A DNA stretch of 64,000 nucleotides from Pegoplata infirma (Eukaryota; Arthropoda; Insecta; Diptera; Anthomyiidae), in the NCBI GenBank assembly GCA_963921195.1, contig OY992536.1, positions 179,002,995-179,066,994 on the forward strand, given 5' to 3'. Made by a program: the position numbers and the translations under genes. The notes under the pieces were generated by a model. It saw only the letters and a program-made list of their open reading frames with translations, did not search any database and was not told where the DNA came from. Below are positions 34,433 to 46,319 of this stretch, one piece after another (the first letter of the stretch is position 1; each line of letters begins with the position of its first letter).

Positions 34433-35812
34433 AAAAAAAACAAATTTCGGGGAAAATACCTTACAATTAGTTTTATCCGTATTTCCCCGTAAAAACTTCT
34501 ATTACCAAGTAATGAGGTTTTCGCCTTTAAATAGATAGTGGTAGCTAGTTACTATGTTGGTGAAACACTCATTATTTTAACATGGCGATGTCATTGGAGT
34601 AATGACCGCATACCCACTCGCTTACGAGAATGCTACTGAAAAACTACATACATTAGGACCACAAATAATTAGCTACTAGTAGCCCAAAAATAACTCGTTA
34701 CCCACTACTTACAAAAATGCTACCAAATAACAGCATACATTAGTCCCAAAAATAAGTAGCTACCAGTTGCTCAAAAATAACTCGTTTCCCACTCCTTACA
34801 AAAATGCTACCAAATAACAGCTTTTGATTCTTTTAATAAATTTTTAACTGGGGCAACTTCCGCCAATATGAAATTGAACAAGTTCATGTTGAAAGCGTTT
34901 ATTTCAAGAGCAACCAAGCGGGAAAATGTGGAAATGGAAAAGATCCAATGTGCCAACGGAACCAATGTTTACGTTGATATCCTTCCCTCCAAATGTTTGA
35001 TTGTAAAATTCAAATATTACAGGACTGAAAATATATCTTGGAACATCGTAAAAAGGGACATTTGGCTGCTTATGGCAGGACTAACAACAAATATACTGAA
35101 GAGACTGCTGCTCAGCCAATGGAAACCGCATTAAACACCATCTTTAGTCTATATAAGAGTGAGTTAGGTTTTAAGGGAAATACTGTCTGTGATGGTTTTT
35201 TACCTTTTTACCGGCTTTAACATACTTTAAACAACAAGCCAAAAAAAAGGTAAATTAAAATTTGGAGAACACCACAAAATTTCTAGAAAAAACAATAACA
35301 ATTTAGAAAAAGCCAATTAAAATCCAGAAAACTTCAATAGAAGTTATGTAAAGACTAATTAAGGCTCATAAATCACGATCAAGTGTCAGCTAGATCCAGT
35401 TTTCTGAATATCAATTTGGGTTTCTAAAATTTTTTTTGCCTTGTCCCAATTTTAATCAGAATTCCAGAATTTAAATTTCTGTTAACAGAGTTTTATTAGA
35501 AAAAGTAGATAAATGTTAATCTTTTTTAAGCTAAATGTGCAAGTTCTTTCTAAATTTTCTTTAGCATTTTTTTAATTTCATTAAAAAAAAATTATTTAGA
35601 CAACTTATCAGATATTTTAAATCGTATTTACCAGTAACCTGTTCTGTATCAGGTTATCGGTAACTCATTATTTATTAACAAGATGTAACCGGTTTTGTAT
35701 TAGGCTATCGGTAACTCATTATTTGTTAACAAGAAGTAATCGAGCAGGTACCGAGCCCTCATTACATAGAATGCAGGCGGTAATGGGGACTTATTACCAA
35801 GTTTTACTGGGT
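34433..35812. mobile_element. ACCCAG-family MITE, long variant
   Basis: Left ACCCAGTATT and right CCAAGTTTTACTGGGT are the termini, with a one-base change (A for C) from the family consensus. The interior has an 87-bp tandem array (34624-34820) and 'tatcggtaactcattatt' repeats near 35650-35720. A short open frame near 34868-35134 has no recognisable domain. Confidence 0.55.
34624..34820 (+). repeat. Tandem repeat, 87-bp period
   Basis: 'acaaaaatgctaccaaataa' starts at 34711 and 34798, and a diverged version at 34624, so the period is exactly 87 bp. Intervening 'gtagcccaaaaataactcgt' is also repeated. Confidence 0.85.
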
Positions 35813-35983
35813 TTATGACAACCGAAACAAAACCGATATAATACCGATAAAAATCCGAATAAAGGTAATGGTTTTTTTATCGGTAACGGTATTTAAATAT
35901 TTTTATTTCGGTATTGGTAACGGTAACGGTAGTCAAAATTAATGGGTTTTTAATCGGTAACGGTATTGAAAGGGTAACGGTAT

Positions 35984-36546
35984 CACTCAAAAAAAAAAAA
36001 CTGTAAAGTTGGCAAAAAATTTAGTTAAATTTAACTAAAAAAACACCTGATTTTGAACCTACTAAATTTCTAGTTAATTTAACAAAAAATATTTAGTTAA
36101 CTTTTCGTAGAATGAATGTAGCAAAAAAACAGTAATTTTAACTAAAAATTCAGCTGAAAATTTCGTAACATTTTTTATTAGGTGAATTCAGCTAACCTTT
36201 TTTTTTAAATAAAAAAAAAAAAATATTTTTCACAGCGTTAAGTTCAGCTTAAGTAGGACTAATGAGATTTGCATAGAAGGCTACACAAGAAATGTTTAAA
36301 ATTTTCGACTTGACAAAAATGTTACAAAAAATCAGCAAATTAATTAGTAAAAATTCGTAAACTCAGTTTTAAAGTCAACAAAAAAAATTAATTCCAAATT
36401 TGTACAAAACTAGTATTTTCGTAAATCGAACTTAACTAAAAAAAGTAGTTAAAACGCTGATTTTAACTAAAAATTTGCTAAAAAGCCAGTAAACTCGAGT
36501 TAACAAAAAAAAGTTTGTTAACTTTACAGTTTTATTTTTTTGAGTG
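35984..36546. mobile_element. CACTC-family MITE
   Basis: CACTCAAAAAAAAAAAACTG then 'taaagttggc' at the left. 'gttaactttacagttttatt' then TTTTTGAGTG at the right. Internal 'tagttaaatttaactaaa' palindromic words. Flanks are AT/TA, so the duplication is not clean. Closely related at its left end to 53878-54769. Confidence 0.7.
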
Positions 36547-36776
36547 TAGCCAAAACTGATTGTAAATTTACAACTTTTTTGGCAAAATAAAACAAGGAAT
36601 TCTCGTAAATTTTTTTGTAACAAATCTTTGAAATTTGTAAAATAACTGTAAAATTACAAAAACAAATGTAAATTTCGGTCGAAAATTATTTGTTTAAAAA
36701 CAAGGAAAACTGTTAAATAATGGTAAAATGGGATTACAAAACCTTTTCTAGTAATTTGACAAGGTTTTTTTGTGTG

Positions 36777-37657
36777 TATGTTTAATTAAGAACTCGTCCA
36801 TAGTTTTCTTGTTGTTTTCTAAACTTTGTCATTCCGTATGTAATGCATCGTAATATCGGTATATCGTTAAAGGACCCCATAAAGTATGAATATTATTGAT
36901 CCATGAAAGATGCTACGACATTCTATGAATGACCGTTAAGTTGTGTTTTAAGTTGTATGACAAGATTCCTGTCGGTTAGTATGTTATTCTAAGGTCTATA
37001 AAATATTTTTGGATTGAATACATTACCTTGCAAATATGTTCATTAAATATACAAAAACTAAATTACCTGTAATTAAAAAGAAAAAAAAAATATGTTAATT
37101 AAAATTAATTTTTTTATTAGATAATTTAGTAATTACTAAATATTTCATAAAAAACAAAAGATTACGGTAGTAATTTTTTTATTATATTTTTAATTATTTA
37201 AAAAAAATATACAAATATATTTTCTTTAGAGTGATTTTGGCATCAGAATTATTTTTTTTATATACCATCATATTTAATTTTTCTACTGCCGGATCTTAAC
37301 GAATGCCTTATAATTTTCATTGATCACCTTTGAGACTATCTTTGAGACGATTGGCTAAACTTTAGATTTTTTAAGATTTATATACTCGTACATAGAAAAA
37401 CAAAGTTAAGGGATAAAAAAGCGTGCACTAATTTTTAATGACCTACTCCTTACAGAAGCAATCAAATTCACAAACACACATTGAGTTTTTCAAACACTTT
37501 CATACTCCTCTCAATTGGTCTTAATTGCAATTTATAAATGAACATTGGGTTTTCGTGCTTACATATATCCATATATATTAGTGTGCAATATACAGATAAG
37601 TGGAATATAATAGCACTTTTTTAACATATCGCTCATTTACTTGTATAGTGTCATAAC
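36777..37657. repeat. Spacer with degraded HP core
   Basis: 36830-36990 ('tcattccgtatgtaatgcat', 'ggaccccataaagtat') is an HP relic lacking ends. The remainder is A+T-rich without gene evidence. 37650-37657 is GTCATAAC, the target duplication of the next element. Confidence 0.5.
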
Positions 37658-38288
37658 TAGTGTTTGGGAATTCCCGGACTTTTCAATTTCCCGGGAAACG
37701 GAAAAAAAATTATTTATTTCCCGGGATTCCCGGGAATCCCGGGAAAATTTCATTATTATAATGATCACAATTAATTAAATCATAAAAAAATCAAAAAATA
37801 AATGTTAAAAATCCTGAAATACAAAACAAAACAAAAAAAATATTGCAACTTTTTTTCCCACTAAAAATCGCAAAAAATAGCTAAAAATCGCAAAAAAAAT
37901 TTAAAACTGCGTTATTCGAGCAAAAACTAATGTAGTTGGCAGCACTTTTAATATTTGTTCTGGAAATGTAAATTCTAGGTTCAAATTTTTTTATTTTTTT
38001 GACAGTCTTAGCAAAATTGTCATAAACCGACGTATATTTTTTGACTTCTTAAGTTTTTTCATGATATTGTCGTACTTTTTACACTTGGTCAGAATATATA
38101 TTTGCATTGTTCTTCCAAATAGAAAAAATACAAAAAATAGCAAATGTAATTATGACTGTATCTAAAAAAATATTAAAAATTAAATTAAAATAAACGTTTT
38201 TTATGTAAAATGGTTTATTTTATAAAATTCCCGGATTTCCCGGGAAAAATTAAAAAAATTCCCGGGAATTCCCGGACCCCAAACACTA
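37658..38288. mobile_element. hAT-like MITE (TAGTGTTTGGG ends)
   Basis: Termini TAGTGTTTGGG and CCCAAACACTA, flanked by a perfect 8-bp duplication GTCATAAC (37650-37657, 38289-38296). Subterminal regions are packed with TTCCCGGGAA-type palindromes at both ends. 631 bp, no open frame. The 8-bp duplication and TA-start termini point to the hAT superfamily. Confidence 0.9.
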
Positions 38289-38335
38289 GTCATAACCCAA
38301 AAAAAACGTGATTTTTGAGTTAATGATACATAAGA

Positions 38336-41289
38336 GGCATTCCACAAAAAAATTCCAGCAAAAAAAAAAACACATGTACCGTAAATTTCTGAATAGGCTG
38401 CATTGATAGCTCCTTATGGAACTAAGAAAATTGCGTTTTTTGTTTTTCAAGTAGGGTGACCATTTTTTCCTGCACTCAAAAAAATATTAGCTAAAAAATT
38501 TTAATTAAATCTATTGATCAACAAAATTTAAATGAGTCAATTATTGTTTTGATCAATATTTTTGTTATTTTCTTTAACTATCAAATTACAAATTTTCAAC
38601 AAACTAAATTTTTTTCGCTTCAATTTATTTGAATACATTAATTCATAAATATACTTTATACTAGAGTTTTACTTCTTTTTTCATTGTCGACAACATTTTG
38701 GAAAGCAAAAATATGAATTTCTTCATAATTTTTCCATAAGCTTAAAATTTATTCGTTAAATCAATCAATATTTTAATTGACTTTAAATAAAAAATTGATC
38801 AAATTTTTGATCAAAATCGAAAAAGTGATTAATTGAAAAAAAAATCAATTAATTACTAACAATTTGATGATTGATATGACAATTTTCTTCATCGGAGGAG
38901 TTTCAATTACAAAATTAATTGAATCCACGTTTTGGTTGATTGACATACGTTTTCAATTCTTTCTGTGTGAGCTCAAATCAGTACGCCCAAGTTATTATGT
39001 TGCTTTTTTCAGCACTTTAAAAATTTCAATTAAACTAACAAACTTGGGATCAATTTGAATTTTAGTAAAAACAACTGTTCAAAAACATCTGCCACAAACG
39101 GTTGTCGTTATTTTACAGAAAATTCCGTTGACTTCAAACAACTTAATTTCAATGTTTTGATTGTTTTAGTCCAGTAGATATATAACAAAAAGCCACAGGT
39201 TTTAAAAATAACAAAATCTCTTAAATTCTGACGACCCTTAAGTTTTGATAACTCTTTTTTTTTAAAAACTTATTATAAACACATATTTTTTTTAACAGCC
39301 CTGATATGCTGAGAGTTTTTTCCAATAAATTCGGATGACATTACCTCATTGAACATCCCAGAATTATTTGGATTCATGCAATTACATTATATTTCTAAAA
39401 ATATAGAAAATCCATCATCCCGTAAACTGCATGCTCATTAGAATTAATTTATTATAAAGTACCCACTGCTTTGATTAAATATTTATCAAATTAAAACGGA
39501 ATGCACCACAATCTCAAAAATTTACATTTTTGTAGGGTTGCCAACCGTCCTCCTTTCCCTGGACACCGTCCTCTTTTTTAGGGCGTCCGGGGCAGTCCTA
39601 CTTCTTTTTTAGAATGTGTCCGGGGTTGTCCTACTTTTTGCTCGTTTCCCCATAACATTTTTTACTGCTTCTAAACTTTTGAATTATTGGCTTCGCAGTA
39701 TTTTCGTTTATCAGCAGTAATGTCAACTTTTTGAGATCAAGTCGCGCACAAAAATTAAAAAAAAACGCATAAAAATTCGTATATTTCGAGTAAAACTTTT
39801 TGTAGTCTTTTAAAGTTTGCTCTCCGAAAAAAGATTTGTATATCAAAAATATCCATTTTCTAAATAATTTTAAGAAAATTCCTTTTGAATTTCAAAAAAT
39901 TCCATTTGTATTTCGGTAATTTCCAATTGAAACGTTTCCATTTGTATTTTAAAGTTTTTTAAATACTTTTCAGAAAATTCCATTTTAGAAATTTCCAATT
40001 GTATTTCAAAAATTTCTATAAATATTTCAAAATTTTTAAATTTCTTTTCAGAAAATTCCAATTAGGTATATTTAAAACATCTCCATTAGTATTTAAAAAT
40101 TTTTAAATGCTTTTCCGAAAATTTTGATATGCAAATGAAATTTTTTTGAAAAACATTTAGATAATTTTTAAATAAAAATGGTAATAAATTTAATGTTGTT
40201 TTTTTTCGACCTTTATATTTGTAATGTAAATGATATAATTGAGCTCGAAGTCTATTCTTTTAAATAATTTTTATTTTATTTTTCCGATATTTCGAAGTTC
40301 ATCAAATTTCATCACTATAATTTAACAATAAACATTACAAATGTTTTTATTGTTGTTTATGTTTTCTGTTACATTATTGAGTGTCCCTGATGAGGAAATT
40401 CGATTAATTTCGAAATATCGGAGAAATAAAACAAAAATTATTTAAAACAACAGACCTCGAGCTCAATTATTTCATTAACATTAAAAATGGAAATTTCTGA
40501 AATTCAAATTGAATTTATTAAAATTCAAAAGTAATTTTTTTAAATCATTTAGAACATTTTGAAATGAAATGCATGCAGAAGATTTTGAATAGGAATATAG
40601 TTAGTAATTTCAAAATCATAATTGAACATTTTTTGATATAATTTATATTTTCTGAAATAAAATTGGAAATTGTATAGAAAAGCACATTTCTACAATAGTT
40701 TTCTTAATAAAAATGCATTTTTTTGCATATTGTATCGCTTTGTTGACTTCTTTTAAATTAATTTACTAAAAAAAAACAATTATCCCCTTTTCTTGGACGA
40801 ATGTCCTCCTTTTTTGAGTTTGACGTCCTCTTTTTCTCCAAATGGAAATGGCAATCCTACATTATTGTATTGTTTTTTGTGGACTATCGATTAATTTTTT
40901 AATTTTTTTTTTAAGTCAATTTATAAAAATCCGACCAAATTTTTTTAATTTTTTCTATCCACACAAAAAAAATGGAAAATTTCAGAACGGGTTTAGAAAA
41001 TTTTCCAAAAATAAAATTTGCTCGATATCCCATACAAAACTATACAAGAATGTAAATTTTAGAGATTGTGGTACATTCCGTTTTAATTTAAAAAATATTT
41101 AATCAAGGAAACTCGACACAAATTTGAAAATTTTTCCAATATTTGACCATGCCTCCTAAGCCCACTTTTTGAAAAATTAAGAAACCAAAAATGGAATTTT
41201 CTTAGTTCCATATAGGGAAATTCGTACAACCTATTCAGAAATTCACGGGACACATGTTTTTCTGTAGTGGGACATTTGGGACGGAATGC
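38336..41289. mobile_element. Y-family palindromic element with nested hAT-like element
   Basis: Starts GGCATTCCACAAAAAAATTC (38336) and ends GGGACGGAATGCC (41289). Both halves share 'taagaaaattgcgttttttg' / 'ccaaaaatggaattttctta' and 'aacggaatgcaccacaatct' / 'agattgtggtacattccg' in opposite orientation. It contains the hAT-like element 39533-40859 and, from 38472, a CACTCAAAAAAATATTAGC start of a CACTC-type element whose other end I cannot place. No coding. Confidence 0.55.
39533..40859. mobile_element. hAT-like element (TAGGGTTGCCA ends)
   Basis: Left TAGGGTTGCCAACCGTCCTC, right TGGCAATCCTA. The flanks are CATTTTTG (39525-39532) and CATTATTG (40860-40867), an 8-bp duplication with one change. 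Both ends carry GTCCTCCTTT words. The interior includes diverged 'ttttcagaaaattccattt' units (39858-40075). No transposase seen. Confidence 0.8.
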
Positions 41290-41309
41290 CAAAATACTCT
41301 GTAAAATGG

Positions 41310-41519
41310 CCGTAATCTCAATTCAACAGATGTTTGTCAGAGTTTTCTGTCAAAATACACATTTAAAGAAAATACTTTGTATCTTGTTGTGACAAAAAAC
41401 AAAGTTTTTAGTAAAATTACCAAGAAAGGTTGCTAGCTGGAAAAGTATGGTGTACTCTGTTAAATTAGCAGAGTTTTAGTGTAATTTAACAGAGTTATTA
41501 TTTTGAGTGTGTATTTTAA
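41310..41519. mobile_element. CACTC-type MITE end ('actctgttaaatt' subtype)
   Basis: Ends AGAGTTATTATTTTGAGTG at 41519. 'gtgtactctgttaaattagc' and 'caagaaaggttgctagctgg' are the inverse of 45357-45460. Only this half is clear. Confidence 0.5.
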
Positions 41520-42726
41520 AGTACTCGACTCGAGTACCTTTCACGATGAGATTGTGTTTAGAACAACTGTGCTTAAATAATAAAGTTACCTTACTATGGG
41601 AATGAAAATTGTGCTACTTTAATCCCCACAATTGTTTATACCTACATACTATATTAACAAAAAACTTAACAAAGTACTTTAAATTATCCTGAAACTGGGG
41701 AAAAAATTAATTTTATAAAGCAGAAAGTAAATAAGCCATGGTGTATTACAACAGCTAGAACTACAATAATAAGAATAATAATAGCTGAGTTTTTGTGTTT
41801 ATTGTTGTAAAATAACAACACTATGAAAATATAAAATGAATTCTACGTGAAACGTTTTTTTTAGTTTAATACAGAAATAAACAAAAAAAAATAAAAAAAA
41901 TATATATAGTTGTGTTGGTTGTTACGTTTATCCGTTTGTATTCAGTATTTATACGGGTTATTTACACAACAAGTATAATCAGTATATGTATTTGTTGTTT
42001 TTGTTGTTGTTTTTAGTGCATAAGTACAATTTGCACAAAAAGTTATTGGAAATCTAGCTCTTTTGGTTCAGACTGCATAATTCTTTCCACAGACGGAAGA
42101 ACGAACTTTGCAAAAATGTCTAAGAATCAATAATTCGTTGCGTTTAGCGCGAATTGTAGCCAGAGATATAAAAAGATCAGTTCGAAAATCCGAGAAAGAT
42201 CAATTAAAGTACGAACAAAATCATTTAAAATTCCACTCATGCTAAAACACCATGTAATTTCGGTTTACACAGAATGCACCACTCCTTATTTTTAAATTTT
42301 TAAAGCAGCATCATCATAATGATTAATAAAGAAACATGACCTCGAGCCAAAAAACTAATTTTTAAAATTTCACAAACTCTTTGCACATAGTGTATGTCTA
42401 ACTAAATGTACTTTGTAATATACTTAAAATAGAATATTTTTTTTGTTAACACAAAAACAAAAAGGTACATCTCGTTTAAACTACAACAAATGAATTTACT
42501 TTAGGTTTATTGTTATGTGCCTTGTTTAACTTCATTTTTGGAGAAAACTTAAAACAATAGAGGCCTTTCTTCTTAACTAGGAAACAAATATTTGATATTT
42601 ACGTTAAGACAAAAAATTTTATGTTATTTTTTAATCAAATAAATGGGCAAAATTGCAATAAATGCAATTTTGTCTTTATTTTCTTATATTGTTTGTTGTC
42701 TTATTGTATTGTACACATACATAAAA
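41520..42726. other. Unique-looking A+T-rich spacer
   Basis: Includes (TTG)n near 41996-42014 and an HP relic near 42068-42150 ('acagacggaagaacgaac', 'tgtctaagaatcaa'). No gene recognised in 1.2 kb. Confidence 0.5.
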
Positions 42727-43600
42727 GGCATTCCACACCAAATGTCCAGCGAAAAACAACATGGATACCGTACATTTCTGAACTGGTGCTATGGGTAGAC
42801 CTATATGAGCTAAGAAAATTGCGTTGTTGGTTTTTAATTTTTTTCAAAAATTGGGCTTAGAAGGCGTGGTCAAATATTGGAGAAATGGTCAAATTTGTCC
42901 GAGTTAATCATAATCACAAACATTAACATTCTTGTGTAGTTTTGTAGGTGATATCGACTAATTTTTTTTTTTTTTTAATTTTCAGAAGATTTCTTTAATT
43001 TTCCCTTTTTTTTAAAAAAGTCAATTTATCAAAAATCCGTCCACTTTTTTTTAACATTTTTTTTTTTGAAAGTTTAGATGTTTGTCTTTCCACACAAAAA
43101 AATTCAGAAATGTGTTCCTCATTTTTTTTTCTAGAAAATTGCATTTGAACTTTTAATTTCAGAACAATTTTGTAAGTTGCTTGTATTTTCTTGTTTCAAC
43201 ATAGAGTATGAGTAACATTTATGCATATATTTAATTCTCATGTGCAATGTTGAAACAAGAAAATACAAGCAAATTACAAAATTGATATGAAAATGCGATT
43301 TTCTCGAAAAAAAAACTAAAAACACATGTCTGCAACACATAAACTTAAAAAAAAAAATTAAAAAAAAGTGGCGAGATTTTTTGTAAATTGACTTTTTTAT
43401 AAATGGAAAATTTGAGAACGGTTTCTGAAAATTAAAAAAAAAAAAATTAATCGATAGCCCATACAAAACTATACAATAATGTAAATTTGTGAGAATGTGG
43501 TGCATTCTGTTTTAATTTGATAAATATTTAATCAACTCGACACAAATTTCACCATTTTTCCAATATTTGACCACGCATCCTAAGCCCAGTTTTTTTAAAT
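42727..43600. mobile_element. Y-family element, right end truncated
   Basis: Starts GGCATTCCACACCAAATGTC. 'gcgtggtcaaatattggaga' (about 42865) has its inverse 'tccaatatttgaccacgcat' (about 43560), and 'tattttcttgtttcaacata' is mirrored by 'tgttgaaacaagaaaataca'. The GGAATGCC end is missing. Confidence 0.6.
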
Positions 43601-43614
43601 TGAAAAACAAAAAC

Positions 43615-44310
43615 GAAAAATCTGGTACTTTTCTATACATAAAAAAATATCTAAGAATCTGAGCCTGTTGCTATACGAAAAATGCTTTAGAGTTTCTATA
43701 CGAAAAAAAAATCTTAGACTTTTTCTATACGAAAAATGTCTCCGAATCTGAGACTGTTTCTTTACAAAATATGTCTTAGAATCTCAGACTATTTCTATAA
43801 GAAAAACGTTTCAGAATCTGAGACTTTTTCTTTATGTCTTAGAATCTGAGGCTTTTTCCACACGAAAAATGTCTCCGAGACTTTTTCTTTACAAAAAATG
43901 TCTCACAATCTGAGACTTTTTCTAAATGCAGGATCTGAGACTTTTTCTAAACGCAAAATGTCTCAGGATCTGAGACTTTTTCTATACGAAAAGGTCTCGG
44001 AATCTGAGATTTTTCTATACGAAAAAAGCATCAGAATCTGATACTTTTTTTAGACGAAAAATAGCTCAAAATCTGTGACATTTTGAATACGATAAGAGTC
44101 TCAAAACCTGAGACTTTTTATTTTGATAAAAACTTCTATGAACTTAAGACTTTTAAAACTCAGAATCTGTAACTTTTTCAGTACGAAAAATATTTCACTA
44201 TCTGAAACATGTTATGTAGGAAAAATTTGTATGAATTTGAGACTATTAATATAAGACAAATATTTCGTATAGAAAATGTCTCAGATGTATAACAAAAAAT
44301 CAGTTAGATT
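43615..44310 (+). repeat. Minisatellite, about 36-bp unit
   Basis: Roughly 17 units of consensus AATCTGAGACTTTTTCTATA then CGAAAAATGTCTCAG, diverging toward both edges. Shorter inverse or decayed arrays of the same unit occur at 14740-14900, 21900-22140, 22330-22400 and 31145-31370. Confidence 0.9.
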
Positions 44311-44879
44311 CTGAGTATTATCCTGTAAGAAAATGTAAAATTTTCTTTAAAAACAAATAACAAAAAAATTTCTCCATTGTTGTATAAGCGAATTTATTAA
44401 CATTTCAGTTCCGCTTAGGTCGAGGGCCGCGGGCACGTGCCCTAATGGTTAAAACGGTACTACAAGCACGGTAAGTACACAAAACCCTTTCTTATTTTTT
44501 TTTGGTTTAATTCAATCCACATAACATTTTAACAATTTTGTGGTGTCGAATGTTACCTTCCTTACCTGCCATAATTGTATACAAATTCATTAACCCAAAT
44601 CCGACCATTGAAATTCGTGGCGACCTTGTATTAAAATTTTGGATTTTAGGAAAATTTTTACCAAAATTCGGTATTTTTAAACATAATAAAAAACTATCTT
44701 GCAAAACGTTAATAAATGGATGCGAATATCAAAAAATATCTGAAGTCGGTCGAGTAATTTTCGAAATATCGCAATTTGAAATTTGTCAAATTTCCACAAA
44801 TGACGGATTTTTTACGTTAAGAAATTTTTTTATTAAGAGGTTAGGGTCAACGACCGATATTTTAATGTAATAATTTTTG
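44311..44879. other. Spacer with a short G+C-rich patch
   Basis: 44414-44470 (GGTCGAGGGCCGCGGGCACG, then 'ccctaatggttaaaacggta') stands out from the A+T-rich surroundings. It includes an A-box-like TAATGGTTAAAACGG without a matching B box. A 110-codon open frame at 44538-44870 shows no domain. Confidence 0.45.
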
Positions 44880-45087
44880 ATCCCATGGTGAAATGTTTTT
44901 ATTTATTGTTAATAATTATAATTCAATTACAAATCATTATTTTTAATAATATAAACCTAAACGACAACTGAAGACAATATCCGCTATCTCGTTCTAGCGA
45001 AATTGATAATAGGGTTGTGGTGGGAATCGAACCCACGACCCCCTGCTTCATAGGCTTGCTCGCTACCAACTAACCTACAATGCATCC
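44880..45087 (-). repeat. SINE-like unit with tRNA-like head
   Basis: The head at 45012-45087 on the minus strand has A box TAGGTTAGTTGG and an intact T arm GTGGG/TTCGATT/CCCAC. The anticodon arm is imperfect and the acceptor stem does not pair, so this is not a functional tRNA. A body of A+T-rich sequence follows toward 44880 and parallels the unit at 46320-46518. Confidence 0.6.
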
Positions 45088-45356
45088 GATATATTGATGT
45101 GTTATAAACGGAATGAGGGTATAAAAATTACAAAATAAGCGCTTTTTAACATTTTTATCATGGGAAACACTTACGTCGGTAAGCAAACAATATGCATTTC
45201 TTTTTAGTTTTGTCTTTATCCTACAATCAGTTCATTTTTGGGGCAAATTATAAATTTTTATCGTAATAACTCCAATATTTGCTTCCCTAGAAATTAAAAA
45301 TTTGATCAAATTTGTGATCAACTTTTTATTTAAAAAATATTTAAATAATAAACATA

Positions 45357-45620
45357 CACTTAAAATAATAACTCTGTTAAATTACAGAAAAACTCTGCTA
45401 ATTTAACAGAGTACACCATACTCTTCAAGCTAGCAACTTTTCTTGGTAATTTTACTGTAATACTCTGTGCAATTATTTGGACAAAAAAAAACTGTTAATT
45501 TATAGAGTTTTTACTAAAATATTGGTTAAATAAATCACCATTTAACAAAGAAAACTCTGCAAATTTACATATATTTGTAAAATGCATTTGATGCACCCAA
45601 AATTTTTCAGAAAAAACTCT
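45357..45620. mobile_element. CACTC-type MITE end ('actctgttaaatt' subtype)
   Basis: CACTTAAAATAATAACTCTG after TA, then 'gagtacaccatactcttcaa' and 'gctagcaacttttcttggta', the inverse of 41310-41519. The opposite terminus is not found. Later 'aactctgcaaatttacat' words suggest internal repetition. Confidence 0.5.
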
Positions 45621-45769
45621 GTACATTTACAGACTTTTTTTATAATTTTTTTTTTTTTTTGGTTCTTTTTAATTTTTTCTCAAAAAAAAAATACAGATAA
45701 AATTTTGGTGTTACAGCATTAACATTATTTTTTACAGAAAAAAAAGGTTTTTACTATGAAATTAAGATA

Positions 45770-46095
45770 ACATAAAACTGAGTCCGGGATTTTGGAGATT
45801 GAAATTCCATTTACGAAAAATCCTTTGCTATAAGGGTGAGTAGAATTTGGAATAGGCTTCCAGTTCGTAAAAAATATTGTTCTTGCTCTGTGTTTACATT
45901 TAAAAAACGGATTTTGCGACAAATAGCAGTAGGGCCTAGGTTATAATATATATATATATATTTTTTTTCTTTGTTATAATACATGATTAGTTACTCTATC
46001 TATATTATCTATCCCTATGTAATAGTTTAATCATATATGGCCTAATATACTAGGCTCGATTGTAAAATTGATTAAATAAATAAAAAAAAAATAAA
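45770..46095 (+). mobile_element. LINE 3'-terminal fragment
   Basis: The frame from 45842 reads RIWNRLPVRKKYC then SVFTFKKRILRQ and a stop at 45944-45946. The WNxLP followed by FKxxL pattern is the usual extreme C-terminus of jockey/CR1-type LINE polyproteins. Upstream, ESGILEIEIPFTKN is in another frame, so a frameshift is present. A 3' region with an (AT)n run and a (TAAA)-rich tail near 46070-46095 follows. Confidence 0.6.
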
Positions 46096-46319
46096 AAAAA
46101 ACAAAAAAAATCGTTTTCAATGAATCTATTTTTTTTTTTTTTTTTTGGAACTTCGAAAATTTTTCAAAATTAATTTTTTAAAAAAACAGCATTTTTAGTG
46201 CATTTTTTTACTCTAATACGAAAAAAAATTAAAAAAAAAAAATCTGGGATTTGAAAATTTTACAAAATTTGACCAAAAAAATCCATGATCATGAGATACT
46301 CTCTGATCACGGATTTTTT

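Larger units (their letters stand above)
33703..36776. mobile_element. W-family element interrupted by a 2.6-kb compound insertion
   Basis: Left part (33703-33952) and right part (36559-36776) align in order with the uninterrupted copy at 55256-55767: 'gcttttTACCAATAATTTT', 'gacgcgataaaac', 'ttcctagtaaaaattacga' and 'ggtaaaatgggattac'. The right end reads 'tttgacaaggtttttttgtg', and the ends are CCTTG/CAAGG with A/T runs. The intervening 33953-36558 is foreign to the family. Confidence 0.7.

Noticed and set aside
34868..35134. 88-codon open frame (MKLNKFMLKAF...)
   Set aside because: No recognisable family, and it lies inside a MITE interior. Left as unassigned sequence.
43615..44310. Regularly spaced repeats that could suggest a CRISPR array
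   Set aside because: Units are contiguous and diverged with no unique spacers, and the DNA is eukaryotic.
44538..44870. 110-codon open frame on the plus strand
   Set aside because: Low-complexity sequence with no domain, and no support for coding.
45012..45087. Candidate functional tRNA (Phe-like anticodon loop)
   Set aside because: The T arm is intact but the acceptor stem does not pair and the anticodon stem has mismatches. It lies in a repeated SINE-like unit.
41310..45620. 41310-41519 and 45357-45620 as the two ends of one 4-kb CACTC element
   Set aside because: Their CACTC termini point inward relative to the interval (GAGTG at 41519, CACT at 45357), so they are more likely halves of separate copies.
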